Below are positions 31,666 to 43,700 of a DNA stretch of 46,637 nt, in pieces (the first letter of the stretch is position 1; every line of letters begins with the position of its first letter). The notes beneath the pieces are model-generated. The model had not been told where the DNA came from. It did not search any database and worked only from the letters and a program-made list of their open reading frames with translations. The DNA lies in contig KL197794.1 of assembly GCA_000697665.1 (NCBI GenBank), positions 1 to 46,637 of the forward strand, read 5' to 3'. The position numbers and the translations under genes were made by a program. Origin of the DNA: Jaapia argillacea MUCL 33604 (Eukaryota > Basidiomycota > Agaricomycetes > Jaapiales > Jaapiaceae).

Positions 31666-33206
31666 ATGGATTCAGCAATCCTCATGCGCTCCGTTCGAAC
31701 TACACATCACCTCCTCGTATTCATGTACCCAGCGCTATCTCAGAATCGCAGAGGGAGGCCGATACCCTGGAAGTTCAGATAAGGGAGCTTCGGGTACAAC
31801 TTCAGATACTGGAGGAGAGGAGAGACGTTGTTCAAGGCCGTTGCTTCAACCTGAAGTCTCTATCCGCTCCCATTCGCCGCTTGCCCTCTGACGTACTGTT
31901 GGAAATATTCAACCACACGCTGTCGTATGGTTGTTCGAACACCATGTACGAACCATTTCCGGTTCTCCTCACCCACGTCTGTTCCTACTGGAGACATTTG
32001 GCGTTGTCGACGCCGACGTTGTGGTCGTCGATTCGTGCACGGCCAAAAGATGGACAGCTGGTGTATCACAGAGCTCTGTGGAACCATTTCCTCCTTCACT
32101 CCGGGACCACCCCTCTGTCACTTTTTCTAGACTTTTCTTGGGGACAGGACGAAACACTAGCATTGGATCACTTCGTTAGTCACTCTCGTCGATGGAAGGC
32201 CGTCGGCTTCACTGTGACAATGGCGGAGTCCATGCAACCCCTGCTTCGACTCAAAGAAGACGACATGAACCAACTGGAATCACTCGCGCTTGCCGCCTTG
32301 GACACCATCATTTCCCCATTCCTCCACGACGTCTCATGCTTCCGATCAGCACCAGTTCTGACCAGCGTTACAATTGGGGGATATTGGGATCCTTCTTTGG
32401 TAGCGCTGCCTTGGGGTCAGCTCACCACTTTATCTTTTGGTGAGATCAACCTCGATCTCGCCGTTTATCTCAATGTTCTACGCCATTGCACCCAGTTGGT
32501 TCACCTTGAATTCAACATTGACGAACACGACGTGGTTGAGGACCCACCATCGCGATTACACGATCACATCAGATTGCCGAACTTACGATCTCTCTCTGTT
32601 GGAGGCGCATTATCTATCGCGGATGACTTGATTTTCGAGCAACTCGAGCTCCCCGAGCTGACAGAGTTTATCTACTATCCACGTTTTTCCTCCCATGGCC
32701 TGGAATCGCTACGGAAGTCATTCCAATCCTGCATGGGGAGATCGCGGTGCACCCTATCCACCATGTCGATTAGTGGTGGGGGCGAATCCGATGCAGATAT
32801 TATTGGTTGGCTCAATTGCCTCCAGTCGGCTCGAGAAGTTACTTTGGACCTGACGGGGCTTGTCCGAGGCCACCGCCAGCAGACTTTTATCGAATATTTT
32901 TCAAGTGAAGCTGTTGGATCGTCCGGCCAACCAGAGCCTTGCAAGTTTCCATTGATGCGAAGACTCACTATCTGCGGACTCCAGTCTTCTCCCTCTGTAA
33001 TTGAAGCCCTCGTCTCCATGGTTCGATCTCGGTGCCGTTTACATTCCCCGGAGTCGTCGAGTTCTCTGGAGACTCCCACAACTCTTCTCTTTGCTTCCTT
33101 CGGGAAGCATTTCACAATACAATTGGAACCTCGTCTACGAGACTGCGTCGCCGCCGGTCTCACTCTCCATTTTCACTGTGAAGTTGCTATTTATGAATCT
33201 ATGTAA
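31666..33206 (+). pseudogene. coiled-coil F-box gene K, start frame lost
   Basis: Colinear with genes I and J. The ATG at 31666 corresponds to their start, but a one-base loss after codon 6 (CTCGATGCC became CTCATGCG) puts the rest out of frame. The family frame is then open from about 31703 to 33206 and includes the coiled coil (READ, VQIRELRVQLQILEERRD), F-box (RRLPSDVLLEIFNHTL, LTHVCSYWRHLALSTPTLWSS) and the C-terminal region. No in-frame ATG precedes the F-box; the first in-frame ATG lies inside it. The ending differs (HFHCEVAIYESM). Either a young pseudogene or a protein made from an internal start. Confidence 0.8.
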
Positions 33207-33500
33207 ATATCGGATCCTGCTTCCCCTATCAAAATATGTCTGTATGTTGTAGCTACCGCTCAGAGACTAGCTATCTGAGGGCTCGAATCATGGGCACCCA
33301 TAGCAGGTGGTCTCTCGTCCCAATGTGTCCGAGTCTTGGACGGGTTGCCAACCTTGCATGATTGGGCGACATGGAAGGACGGAGGTCACTCGATCCATGC
33401 AGATTCATCGCGCCACTGCTGGCCTCGCTGCGTCAAATTTGAAGGAGGCTGTATAAAAGCTCACAATGTACAAAATTACAACAGTAGTGCGGAAGTCCGC
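33207..33500. repeat. 3' spacer of duplicated unit, copy 3 (degenerate)
   Basis: 33255-33430 retains pieces of the duplicated spacer (around GGGCTCGAATCAT, CCCATAGCAGG, CGATCCATGCAGATTCATCGC), much reduced. The duplication ends here; the next gene is an unrelated minus-strand oxygenase. Confidence 0.6.
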
Positions 33501-35037
33501 TCAATGACCATACGTAGCCTTCAAACGTTCCTTGACATAGTCCCCGGCAGTGACAACTTCATATTTCGGTGGTCGCTCCGGAGAGACGCAGCTTGGGATT
33601 GGCTTCACGATGACATACAGTTGGATTGGTGAAGCGATGAGACCTCTAGATGATAACACGTACCTCGAGACGGACGTCATAATCCGTTCCAAAGAAGAGG
33701 GGGATTGAGTATCGGCGCACTCCGCTGCGATTAATAGCGCGATGCACCGTGGACTTGAACACATTGTCTAAGGGAGAGGGACAGGATTTGAAAATAAGCA
33801 TAGATAACAATTGGTCGGCGTACTTGTCCAGCGAGATAGTTGATCCCCAATACTATAAGAATCCCATGAGATATGTGGGTGAAATCCGGAGGTTGATGGA
33901 ACCTACTTAACGACCAGAGTACCCGGAATGGGAGGTGCGTCAATCCATCGTTTCTCCGTGTTTAGGACTTGAAGAGCCTGGATCTCGGGTTCTTGCCATA
34001 AGATCGTGAAACACTAGACATCAAGATGGCTCAATATTTTGTCCTCAGTCTCGCGAGGTTTATAGGATTCCAACCTCCCAACTATCTCAAGTCAGTTCAA
34101 TCTGAATTACCATGTAAGATCGAAGGCTCACTCAGTGTGAGCGCCGATACCGATGACCCGATCGTCCACGGGTCCCGTTTGTGGAGGATAATGCAAGACA
34201 CGCATCAACGCTGCGGAATTCTTGGTCTGGGTTTCTCAATTAGATCAGGTTGACGAAGCTTGGCGGTTGGTCATCACCTTATCTTCGAAAAAGTCTGCTG
34301 GAAGATCCAAAGCGAGTGCGAAGAGGGGGAAGAGACTTTTTCCGAGGTTAACGGCCGCGTGGCTGACAGTGTAAGGTAATCAGTAACAAGGATCAGTGTC
34401 CATCTTGGGTGAGGGACGCACTAGTACTCTAACAATGCCTCTCGGAATCCGGGAGCATCGGATGGCCAGACGTTAGCAGCCAGAGACCTAGCAGTAGCAC
34501 CTTCGTCGACAGAGGGTTTTGCAACCAGGTCCTCCCATCCGAACTCGAAACCTTCATGGAGATCGCCTCGATTTTCGGGATCATTATTGCTGCTCAAAAC
34601 CGGATTGTAACCCTTGAAATTGTTCTTCCGCATATCAAGCTTACGCGAAGTAGTTATATCAGTTATATTTCAACGTGAAACTTGTCTCCTCACCTCCAGC
34701 TTGGATTCCAGTGGGAGTGAGAAGAAATCCTTAGAAGCTGATAAGGCGCTGTGGATTGTTCCTTCAGGGATACCATGATTCTTGACTATTCCCCGCTTAG
34801 AGATAGTGTTATAGGTCCATCACAGTCTACATACCATAGAAAAATCCGACATTCATGCAAGCATCTCTGACCTGCTTCGCGAGCACACGAATGATGTCAG
34901 GATTGTGGGTCGAAACCTGGGCCAAATCTCTGAAGGCAAAGTTCGCATCGAATGTGATAAAGAAGGGTGGAAGCTCACATTATAGGGATCCTGTCAAATG
35001 AAGCATCAGCCTGCGCCGACAATTCAACCAAGGACAT
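33501..35037 (-). CDS. 2-oxoglutarate/Fe(II)-dependent oxygenase (isopenicillin N synthase-like)
   Basis: Predicted 330 residues in 11 exons: 35037-34979, 34929-34835, 34785-34694, 34639-34422, 34362-34278, 34226-34132, 34081-34075, 34013-33907, 33852-33824, 33767-33664, 33602-33501. The N-terminal DIOX_N part has IPIIDLAQVS and CMNVGFFYVKNHGIP. The iron site is H213-x-D215 and H271 (STVHRAINRSG); the 2-oxoglutarate-binding RYS is at 281-283. It should oxidise a small molecule using O2 and 2-oxoglutarate; the substrate is unknown. Exon 7 is a 7-nt microexon (TTGGGAG); with it the active-site run reads HTDWECFTIL in frame, and without it the frame breaks. No biosynthetic gene cluster is seen nearby. 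Confidence 0.88.
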
Positions 35038-35979
35038 GGTTGGGTTGAAAGGACGGGATTGTGACGGGGTCGAACATACTTACCATAAAAGGGCACCGAC
35101 GGTCCGAATTGGTTGGTACATCCCACGGTCGCCCGAGCCCTCCCACTATCATTTGACGGCCGGCGGGCTCGTAAATAACGGCGTTGTGTATATCTCCCCA
35201 TATCACCCTTTTGTTTCAACCACCTTTTTGAGCAAAAGGTGGTCGTTCCTTTGCTCCAAGGCTTCGTCCCAGTCGTCACACAAGCACTCTGCACTCCTGC
35301 CCTGAACTCGTCTCCGTCAATCCTTCCAGGGCTGCTAACGAAGGGTTTTGAGCGTGTCCGGAAAATCTCTAGTTCGAATTTGCCTCGGGGCAACCTGAAT
35401 CCTACCCAGTATGGATCCATTCATGCCTCTCGCATGCTATGTGAGGAGCCTTACCGCTTGTCGTCACTGCTTTTAATTCACTTTCAACCAGATGATTGAA
35501 TTTGAATTCGAGCAGTGCTCCTCTCGCGCCTGTAGTTGCCAACACTACACCGGCAATCCAGGTTCGAAGGCCTCAAGCACGTACCAAAGGGGTGACGAAG
35601 TCCTGAGCCAAACGACGAGTTGACTATATTGTGTGCACAAGAACTCTCACTAGGCGTTCTGAAACAAAGAGTTTGCCGCTGTCCGCTTGTTGATCGCAGA
35701 ATCCGAGTATTCTCAGGTATTTCGTGATTTAGAAGTATTTGAAACTGGAATAAAAGGTACAATTGAACAGAGAGACTACAAGACACGGCGCACTGGTATG
35801 AACATCAGTTGCGTGAATGTAGCTTGCGCTTGGGGACACTTACAAACTCATCCAGGTCATAATGGTCGTTAATGGTGCGGCAAAAACGGGTCGTCAACGA
35901 GAATATCAGGCTGAAGGTGGTATAAATCAGTTCTCAACCCTCGTGGAAAGTACAGCTAACCCTTACCGAACACACAGCT
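35038..35979. other. 942-bp region between oxygenase and small protein, no gene seen
   Basis: It holds the oxygenase promoter on the left and the 3' end of the small-protein gene on the right. A 146-codon minus-strand frame (about 34980-35420) overlaps oxygenase exon 1 and has no recognisable domain, so I leave it out. Confidence 0.4.
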
Positions 35980-36213
35980 CTACTTGGAGGACTTCTTGGT
36001 CTTATCTTTTTTCCGCGGTACGACTGGAGCCGTCCCTCCAAATCCATAGGACGAAGAAAGAGTCGCGAATGAATCGGCATAATTCTTTGTAGGCTTAGTA
36101 GCAGATGAATTCTGCCCAGCATTGTTGGTGGGTACGAGCGTCGCAGTGGAGGATGACTTCGTCGAAGAAGATAAGAGGGAAGTGGAGGAAGATGAGGGTG
36201 TCTGGCCTGGCAT
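35980..36213 (-). CDS. small Ser-rich protein with LSSSYGFGG motif
   Basis: Single-exon frame of 77 residues. The first half is serine/threonine-rich, followed by NYADSFATLSSSYGFGG and a lysine-rich tail (RKKDKTKK). From memory, a similar tyrosine/glycine motif before a basic tail occurs in small conserved fungal proteins of unknown function; I could not check this. No signal peptide or membrane segment. The ATG at 36211-36213 is the only in-frame start near the beginning. Confidence 0.6.
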   Translation of the reverse strand: MPGQTPSSSSTSLLSSSTKSSSTATLVPTNNAGQNSSATKPTKNYADSFATLSSSYGFGGTAPVVPRKKDKTKKSSK

Positions 36214-36848
36214 ATTGAACTGGTGAGTGAGTTGTTTCCTTGGCTCTGAAGTTGTCTGAGGGTGGTTGGTGCAGAATCTAGAGAGAACCCCCCTTTATCC
36301 CCAGCCTTGGCGAAACAAGGTTAACTCGGTGTCTTAGGTTATGGAAGTGATTCGTGGGGAAGGTCCGATGTTCGTTCAGGCCGATGTTGACCATAAGGAC
36401 CAGGAACCGGGACGCAGCCGCAGCCCTGGCTGGAGTTCGTAAACGTCTGGTTTGATCCCATGTTTTGCCTTGAGGGTAACACAGGCCCTCTTCGAGGGCG
36501 AAGGGTCACTCTCACTTCTTTGATGTGGATGGAGAAGAAGCCACTGCGGTGCCGAGTTTGAGTCACCGGTTCGAATCATTCCAACTCTAACCCCAGAACC
36601 ATACTGACGGTGCCGTATCTAATGGAATCCGCAGTCATTTTCTCCGTGCTTCGTGAGTGTGCAATGGGGAGAGCAACTGTTATCGCAAGGCGCAGTATGT
36701 TGAACGATTTCTCCTTTCAACTGACACATTCCGCAGTAGGTCGTTCATCGACAGTTTGTTGTTCAGCACATGTACATGGGCAGGGATTCTGCGAAACAAT
36801 TGTATCACTCCGAAGAGACACGATGGAACAACAAGGTCGGAGGATTCT
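36214..36848. other. 635-bp intergenic, no gene seen
   Basis: Between the start of the small protein and the stop of GH131, both on the minus strand. Open frames on both strands have no recognisable domain. It presumably contains the small-protein promoter. Confidence 0.4.
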
Positions 36849-38033
36849 TCATTCCGAAATCGACGGTAATGGAGGGGCCGACGTGCCTACAGGTCGGAAC
36901 GAACCTCCGCCAGCACTGATGCCGTCCGCAACGCTCTCCACGAAGACTCCAGAGTACAGTAATCCTTCTGTAGTTCCCTCTTGGATCCCATAGTGCACGA
37001 CATCTCCTTGGTCGGCAGTAGAATCTGCTGGATTGACTAACGGAAGCTGATTGACCACCACAAAAATGAATCAGTTGTCGACGAAAACGACGAGATGGGA
37101 AGCCTTACTTTCAGGACTCCAAAGTGGAAATCGCCCTGACCTGCAGTCCCTGCAGTTGCACTCAAGTTTGGAAGGACATCCGTCACAGCTTTCAGGGGTG
37201 CATCATCTTGGGAATACAAAACGGCCAGGGTGCGGTTCGTCCAATCTACCTGGATTGCGAAATTGTGCCAGGTGAACGGGATGAACGTAGTTGAGAACAA
37301 CAGATTCAATGCATGGTCGCGGATTTTGAGGGCGTGAGCGTTCGGAGCTGGTAAAGTTCCAGTCGGATTGGTGTACGGTGAGCCTTAAAGCTTTGTCAAA
37401 CTTTGATACTCCAGTATATTGAAAGTAAAACTATCACCTAGCTGGAGCTCGAAGACGTGTGTTCCATCATTAGGCTCGATGAAGACGACCTGATATTCGT
37501 GAGTGTAGTTGAGAGGTTTCGCGGGGTCGGTCTGGACTGAGAAATGGAAAACTGTAGTGTTGACCTCGATTTCAGGGATCAATGCTGTGTGACCTGCGGG
37601 TCCCTGTGCGAGAAACTCTGTGCGACGGAAACCATACTGAGGTGCCCCTCCTCCCGGGACGAAGACCGATGAATTGTCGATGGTGATAGATATGGTTTGT
37701 TCCGTCGGTACACCCCACTGGTTCCACAAGGGAGTTGGTGGAACAAGATGTCCCAGCAGTGTGGAGTACTGTGAGAAGTGTCAAAGACTTGCCACTACAA
37801 TGAGGTACGAGGATCATACATGAGTCGCATTTTGGCTGCCTTTCACCACGCTAAAAGACGTGAATCAGCATCGAGCGAGTGAGGCACTAGTACTAAGGTA
37901 CGCACGTCAAGTAAGGACCAGTCGACGTGTTCAAGTCGCTATTTGTTAAGTTGAACGGCGCTCGTCCATCGTACAGGATGGGAGTGGCCTCTGCCAAGAC
38001 GAAAAGAGCGACCAGCAAGAACAAGAAGCTCAT
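36849..38033 (-). CDS. secreted glycoside hydrolase family 131 protein
   Basis: Predicted 320 residues in five exons: 38033-37906, 37850-37820, 37768-37438, 37383-37109, 37046-36849. It starts with a clear signal peptide (MSFLFLLVALFVLAEA), then ILYDGRAPFNLTNSDL, LWNQWGVPTEQTISI, GFRRTEFLAQ, WHNFAIQVDW and GDFHFGVLKLPL. This matches the GH131 catalytic domain of fungal beta-glucanases that act on beta-1,3/1,4/1,6-glucans and are secreted by plant-degrading or plant-associated fungi. No cellulose-binding module follows; the tail is Gly/Ser/Pro-rich. It supports a plant-feeding lifestyle. Family assignment is from memory of conserved runs, with high confidence. Confidence 0.88.
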
Positions 38034-38531
38034 TTCGCGTGGGGATACAGCCGCCTGTTATGCATCGGCCTTTTGAAAGTCATCGAGGATAAACTGCGGA
38101 GTGCCTCGGGGTATTCGTCGGCGCTGCCATGGATGGAATTGGAGAAGGAACACACACTAAATCACTCTCTTCCGCATATTGATACCGCCTTCGACCCCGT
38201 GGGGTCCAAATGCTCGAGTGGCTAGCGACAAGAAGCTCAGGAAATGGGGAAATTAAGGGAACTTTTCACGTACATACTGCAAACCCGCTGAGATCGTCAT
38301 TTGAAAACTACGGATGCGATTCACAAGACGAATTACGAACACTCCAATCGCAATTCCACGCCAACTTTGCGCCAAGTCAAGCGAAAAATAGAACTTCGGA
38401 AGGCTTCTCCAATCAATTCAAGAGCAACGATAAGTTACACGGTAATCCTTATTCTTCTTTCTATCAATACAACTTCACGGCTCCATTAAATTGGGGTATA
38501 AACCGCGGAAAGGGAGAAAGAACTCACCTCT
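38034..38531. other. 498-bp intergenic, no gene seen
   Basis: Promoter side of GH131 and 3' side of GSH2, both on the minus strand. The right part is AT-richer than its surroundings. No element identified. Confidence 0.4.
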
Positions 38532-40391
38532 TCAATCATCTACCAAAAGTATCGAATCCAACACTGAAAACCCAGCAGCAACACCACCCTCATCACTATC
38601 CTTCCCTTTCGTCCTAACCAGCCACCCAATCTCCTTCTCCTTAACCTCAACCGACGGATCGCCGAACAACGCCCATCCAAATATACCCAACTCACTTACG
38701 ACATCCGCCTTCACTCCGCCTTCTGATCCGCTACCCGCACGAATAAGATAGTTGCCTAGGCCTTCAGGAGGGACGATAAGTTCCATCGCGATCCATGCTT
38801 GGCGTTCTCGTGGGGGAAGATGGTCGAGAAACGGAGGGATGGAAGATTTGTAGACGTTGTTACCTCCGCCTTCGCGTTGAGGTTTGAGGACCAGGGATGA
38901 AGCTTGCTCACGAGCCTTTCGGACGCCAGAGGTTTCTTTCGCTTCTGCCCCACTGTCGCTGGTTTCTGCATCGTCATCATCTAAACCCCACATGCCCATC
39001 CAACTAGCCCGCAATTCAGCGAGATCATCTTTGCTGAAGGTTTGACCTTCCCATCTACCTTCGTCAGCCAAGAAATGCTCCAAGACACCCGGCTTGGTCA
39101 AGACCTCTTGAACCTTCTTTCCGCCAGCCAATTGAAGTGGGATAGAGGGGCATTTGATAGCTCGCGACCGTTCGAGGAGGAATCGCGTTTCGTATTGTGC
39201 AGATGTGGGGAAATCTGATGGTGTGTATCCAGCTCTGAAATAAATCACTGCAATTTCGTAAGACTTGAAGGTGGTGGACGATATCCGGAGGACATTAGAC
39301 TTGATGTCAAGTGTCGCAGATTTTGCGAGCTCGTCCAAGGTCTGTCGGATGACATGGATACCATGGCTAAATGCAGATCAGAACAAGCGGGGTTGGAGTA
39401 CGGTGATCTCCGACGAACCTCTCGAGAACTTGGTATTCAAGCCATCTCTGGTCGAACACGTTTCGTTCTCCAGCTTGAACAACGAAGAGGATCCGAGCAC
39501 TAATGGCTACAGATCGGTATTCCTGGGGCTACGGATATGAGCGATTACCACTCACTCCGGCACACCGTATGCTGCATGAGCTACTGCTAAACCCTCTGCG
39601 AGCCCCGCAGTTGTGCGATTTTCGGGAAAGTTCTCGGCCTTTAAATAAGGTGAAGAATCATAATACCCAGTTGATGCTCGTAGATAGCTTCACATCAAAA
39701 GTCAAATTTCATCACAGTGAAGGCAGAGTAAGTACGTACTTATGCAAAGTGGCGGTTCGTTCGGACAGGGGACCAAAGGATGATGAAATGGTATTAAACT
39801 CGACTTGTCTCAGGGAGGTCGGTACGTCTTTCGACGGCGCATGCAGGAGATAATCGGATCTGAAGAGTCCAAGATGGAGAGGCTACAGAAACATAGCTTG
39901 ATCAGCATCTGAGGAGTTGCAAACAGTTCGATCGCAGGAAGCAGCTAGGAGGGCTCGGAACAAGAGTAGCCTTGCCCTTCGTTTGACGACTTCCAAAGTA
40001 AAGAATGACTCACTTGGGCTGTTCCCTCGTCCCGTATTTGTTTCCATCCCCTCCACAATTGACCCACGAACTCGTCAACCTTCCCAACCCCTTCCTCCTG
40101 TCCCATCACTCGATCCAAAAACGGTACGTCCATCGCTATCCGCGCATACAGAACATTATACGCAGACTGGATCTTCCTTGCTTGCTCGAACAATCTCCTC
40201 GGGATCGGAGAAGGGAATAGTGCCAAGGGTGCATGGATGGCCGAAGTTGGTGCGGGAGGTTGAGGTAAAGTAGTTGGAAGATAAAGAAGACCATGCGATA
40301 ACGCGTATGTCGTCGCAAGTAAAGTCAAAGCCTCTAATTGTGCCTCTGGCAAGACGGGAGGCCATTCGGAGAGAGGGGACTTGTCTGACAT
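38532..40391 (-). CDS. GSH2: glutathione synthetase (eukaryotic type)
   Basis: Predicted 522 residues in five exons: 40391-40014, 39882-39740, 39687-39556, 39499-39419, 39366-38532. It catalyses the second step of glutathione synthesis, joining gamma-glutamylcysteine and glycine with ATP in the cytosol. Conserved runs in order: LGLFRSDYLLH, RQVEFNTIS, PENRTTAGLAEGLAVAH, ILFVVQAGERNVFDQ, AVIYFRAGYTPSDFP, IKCPSIPLQLAGGKKVQ, the glycine-rich loop LKPQREGGGNN (405-415), MELIVPP, SELGIFGWALF and the C-terminal RTKG-SDEGGVAAGFSVLDS. An acidic insertion (about 374-393, DDDDAETSDSGAEAKE) precedes the glycine loop. Intron 1 is long for this window (131 nt). Single copy and intact. Confidence 0.95.
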
Positions 40392-40770
40392 TGTGAAGGT
40401 CAAAGTGTTAACGGCTGTGAATCAAGTTCAAGTCCAACTCTCTCAAGTTTATGTACAGTATCAGATCCCGCCGATGGTGTTAGTCAGATCCATCAAGATG
40501 CTTGAAATCGGAATCGCATACACAGTAGCAAGATGGTGGCAGGATAGCAACAACATGACGTGATAAGTAGGTGAGGTGGTGCTGGAGGACGAGAGAAAAT
40601 GCAACAGACTATGTACGATGTATTCTCATAAATCTAACAGATATGCGTGTATGGCGGAATAAATTAATGCAACATGACCTAGGTAACGATAGATGAAGTG
40701 AAAGATGGCGAAAGACAGTCCAAGAGTAGGATCAACGACGAAAAGCCGGCGAACCCTCAGACTTGAATGT
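40392..40770. other. 379-bp intergenic, no gene seen
   Basis: Promoter side of GSH2 and 3' end of the histidine kinase. Nothing distinct seen. Confidence 0.4.
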
Positions 40771-43700
40771 CTATGGCGGGTGGTCGAGTGTAGCAGAGGT
40801 ATGTTTCCGTCGCTGCGCCGCAACTTCCACCATATTCCGTAAACTGCGCTCCAGAACTGGTTTTGTGAGAACACTAAAGTCATAGGTAAGGATGGTATAA
40901 CAATCGAAAAGACGGATCGACGACGTACTGATCCACGCCTGCATCAAGATACTCTTGCTGATCAGACAATAGCGCATTGCCTGAACGAACATGATGAGAC
41001 GAGGTAACCTCAACGAATCGACGAGAGACAAACCAGTGACGCCAACCACAAGGTCCCGCCTACCCGCCGCTCTCAGCCGCTTACATGCCTCCACACCCGA
41101 ACAAACAGGCATCTGGTTATCCAAAAAAACAACAGCATACTTACTCGGGGTATGATCCTCCACCACACCCTCTCCCAATTGTCCACTAAGACCTTTCTCC
41201 GATCCGGGTGTGGGCATCGGTGAAGGACACCCATGAGGCGCTCGTCCCATAATCATCTCCAGCGCCAACTCTCCATTCTCCGCCGTGGAAACTTGGCAGC
41301 CCATTCGCGTGAGCATTCTCGACATGAGTAACCTTGTTAAAGGGTCATCGTCTACCACAAGCACCGGGAGTCCACTCTCCACCGGGGGAGGTTTAGGGAG
41401 GGGTGTTCTTGCGGGCATTTTGATGTTTGGAGGTATAGGTGATACGGGGCGTTGGGTTTTGGATGGAAGAGGTTCAGGTGTGGTTTCAACGTGAGGTGTA
41501 TCAACATCACCCGCCGTTGTTTCTGATGAAGAAGATCCTGGTGATAACAGCGGTCGTTCAGGCCTAGGTTCATCGGTCGTAGGTTGGATAGGTGGAGGAT
41601 CGTCGGTCATAGGAGTGAGCATAGGGTCCGTCAGTGCATGGGAGCTACTGCTGTCCTCCGCGCTCAGTGGATCTCCAAAATCATTCAACGCAGGCGGAGT
41701 GTGAACCAAGAGAGAAGCCAGGTTGCCTGAACCACACACAAGTCAACGGGATGGTGTCAGAACGAAGGTGACGAATAATCGGTATAAACAAACTTTGATA
41801 CATATACACACCTGATTGTGCGAGCTTGTGAGCAGTAGCGTTCCGTAATGTCGGCGATATAACCGGGTCAACTTCAATGTCAACTGGGAGAGCGAGGCTC
41901 TTGATGACACCGTCCTCTACCGCAAAGCCAAAGCCCTTATTCTGAGAGCTACCGGTCTGTGAGATCGATGGCGTGGATTCGGGGAGAGCTTTCTTCCCAA
42001 CACCGAGGGCTAGTGAGGGTCCACGTCAGTCATTTCATAGAAGATAAACAATCAGAATCGGAAGCGTACGTAGCTCGACCCAGAAAGTTGATCCTTGACC
42101 AACTTTGGACCTGACGCCAAGACGGCCACCGCTACGCTTGACAATCTGTCTCACAAGGGCGAGTCCAAGCCCAGTTCCCTTCCCACCTATGGGCATGCAT
42201 CGTAAGGTGGAGTAGCGTCTCAGATCAAACAATGTACCAACCTTGTTGTCGACCCTGCTCGGTTTGATTGAACGCCGCTGTTCGCCATCCATCAGCAAAC
42301 AGAGATACCGCAGTCTCAGATAAGTTCACTCACAGAATAGTTTACTTTGCACCATCTCCTTCGGCGGGATACCATACCCAGTATCAGTCACCTCTATCCG
42401 AACAACAATCCACTCGAGAGGTTTCGATAGACTCTTCTCGTGCTGGTTGAGAGCCTTGACAGAGAGTCCCTGTCCCTCGGATCCATCTATACTCCGAGAC
42501 CCATAATCCCGAGCGACACTGTTATCCGCATAATCTGGAGTCATGGGCATGCTAGGCAGATTTCCAGAGGGAAGAATGATTTTGGTCGATATGAATATCT
42601 TTCCCCCCGGAGGTGTAAACTTGCACGCGTTGCTATCAATACCAAAGCAGTTAGTCTTCGTAGCTGGAATGAATTGGATAAGGACACGAACCTGGCAAGG
42701 TTCGTTATGATCTGCCGTAACCGCATCTCATCACCAACAACGATACCATCTTCGTCTGGAACCTCGGTCATAATCCCTGCAATTTCGTTAGAAGATCGTC
42801 CTGTGGCTTCGTACATGGCACGTCGTGATAGCTAGACATGACGCAGAGCGTAAGGATCGGGAAAGGATTAGAGACGGACGGATGAGAACTGACGTCGTCT
42901 ATTGACTTGTCGAAATCCGTTAACAGTTCAAGCTTGCGAGCGTCGGTGGCTAGCCTGATAGGTGCCAGTAACGAGCGCATGGCTTTGTGAAAAGCATAAG
43001 GCTAGTCATTCCAAATTGTCAGCTCCAGGATCGGACACCAACCGCCCCGAACTTACCTTCGAAACAGACTCAAACCGACCACTATCTAGTCGGTTGCTGA
43101 CGTTACCGATCAGCATCAGGTGTAATCCAACGTTAAAGGTTAAGAAACGTACAAGTCAAGGACATCATTAAGAACTGGATGTGCAATCACGTCAGCGAGC
43201 CGCGCAGCCAATAGGAAGTACAAAGTGAAACCGACCTTTAGACATCATAGTCAAACTCGCTTCCAAAGCTCGAAACTCTACCTCTTGACCTTTCCCAATC
43301 ACACCAGACGCTTCCATATTCTGCGCAGCCAACACTACAAATCCCTCGACATCACAAACCATCGACTTGGTGAAAGGGAGGAAAACACTCACAAGCAGTA
43401 TTCAAAGGTACTCGAACTTCATGAAAGACGTATCTGAGAACAACAGGACCTAATCAGTCCCATAGTCCATCCAAAATAACAAATATAGGAACAACGTACG
43501 AAGTCAACCGTCTCTTAGAGTCCGCAGCTTTACTCTCATTGACCTGAGCTTTCTGAGTAGCTCGGAACTGCACTTTCAGTTGATCTCTTAGGGTATAAAG
43601 TCTTCGCTCAGCCTTGAATTCAACGAAAGGATAAGCAAACGTGATGATAGAGGGGAAAATATCAAACACTCACGTTTTCTCTCATGTAGTGGACGTAGAG

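Noticed and set aside
34980-35420. 146-codon minus-strand open frame upstream of the oxygenase
   Set aside because: It overlaps the first oxygenase exon in a different frame, has no recognisable domain, and the region fits a promoter.
36555-36575. tRNA-like T-loop GGTTCGAATC
   Set aside because: The flanking bases do not form a T stem, and no D arm or acceptor stem could be placed upstream. The similar TTCGAA near 592-610 on the minus strand also lacked a matching acceptor stem.
4513-38033. A secondary-metabolite cluster made of the AKR, HD hydrolase and 2OG oxygenase
   Set aside because: The three enzymes are 7-20 kb apart, separated by unrelated genes, and there is no polyketide synthase, peptide synthetase, terpene synthase, P450 or dedicated transporter in the window.
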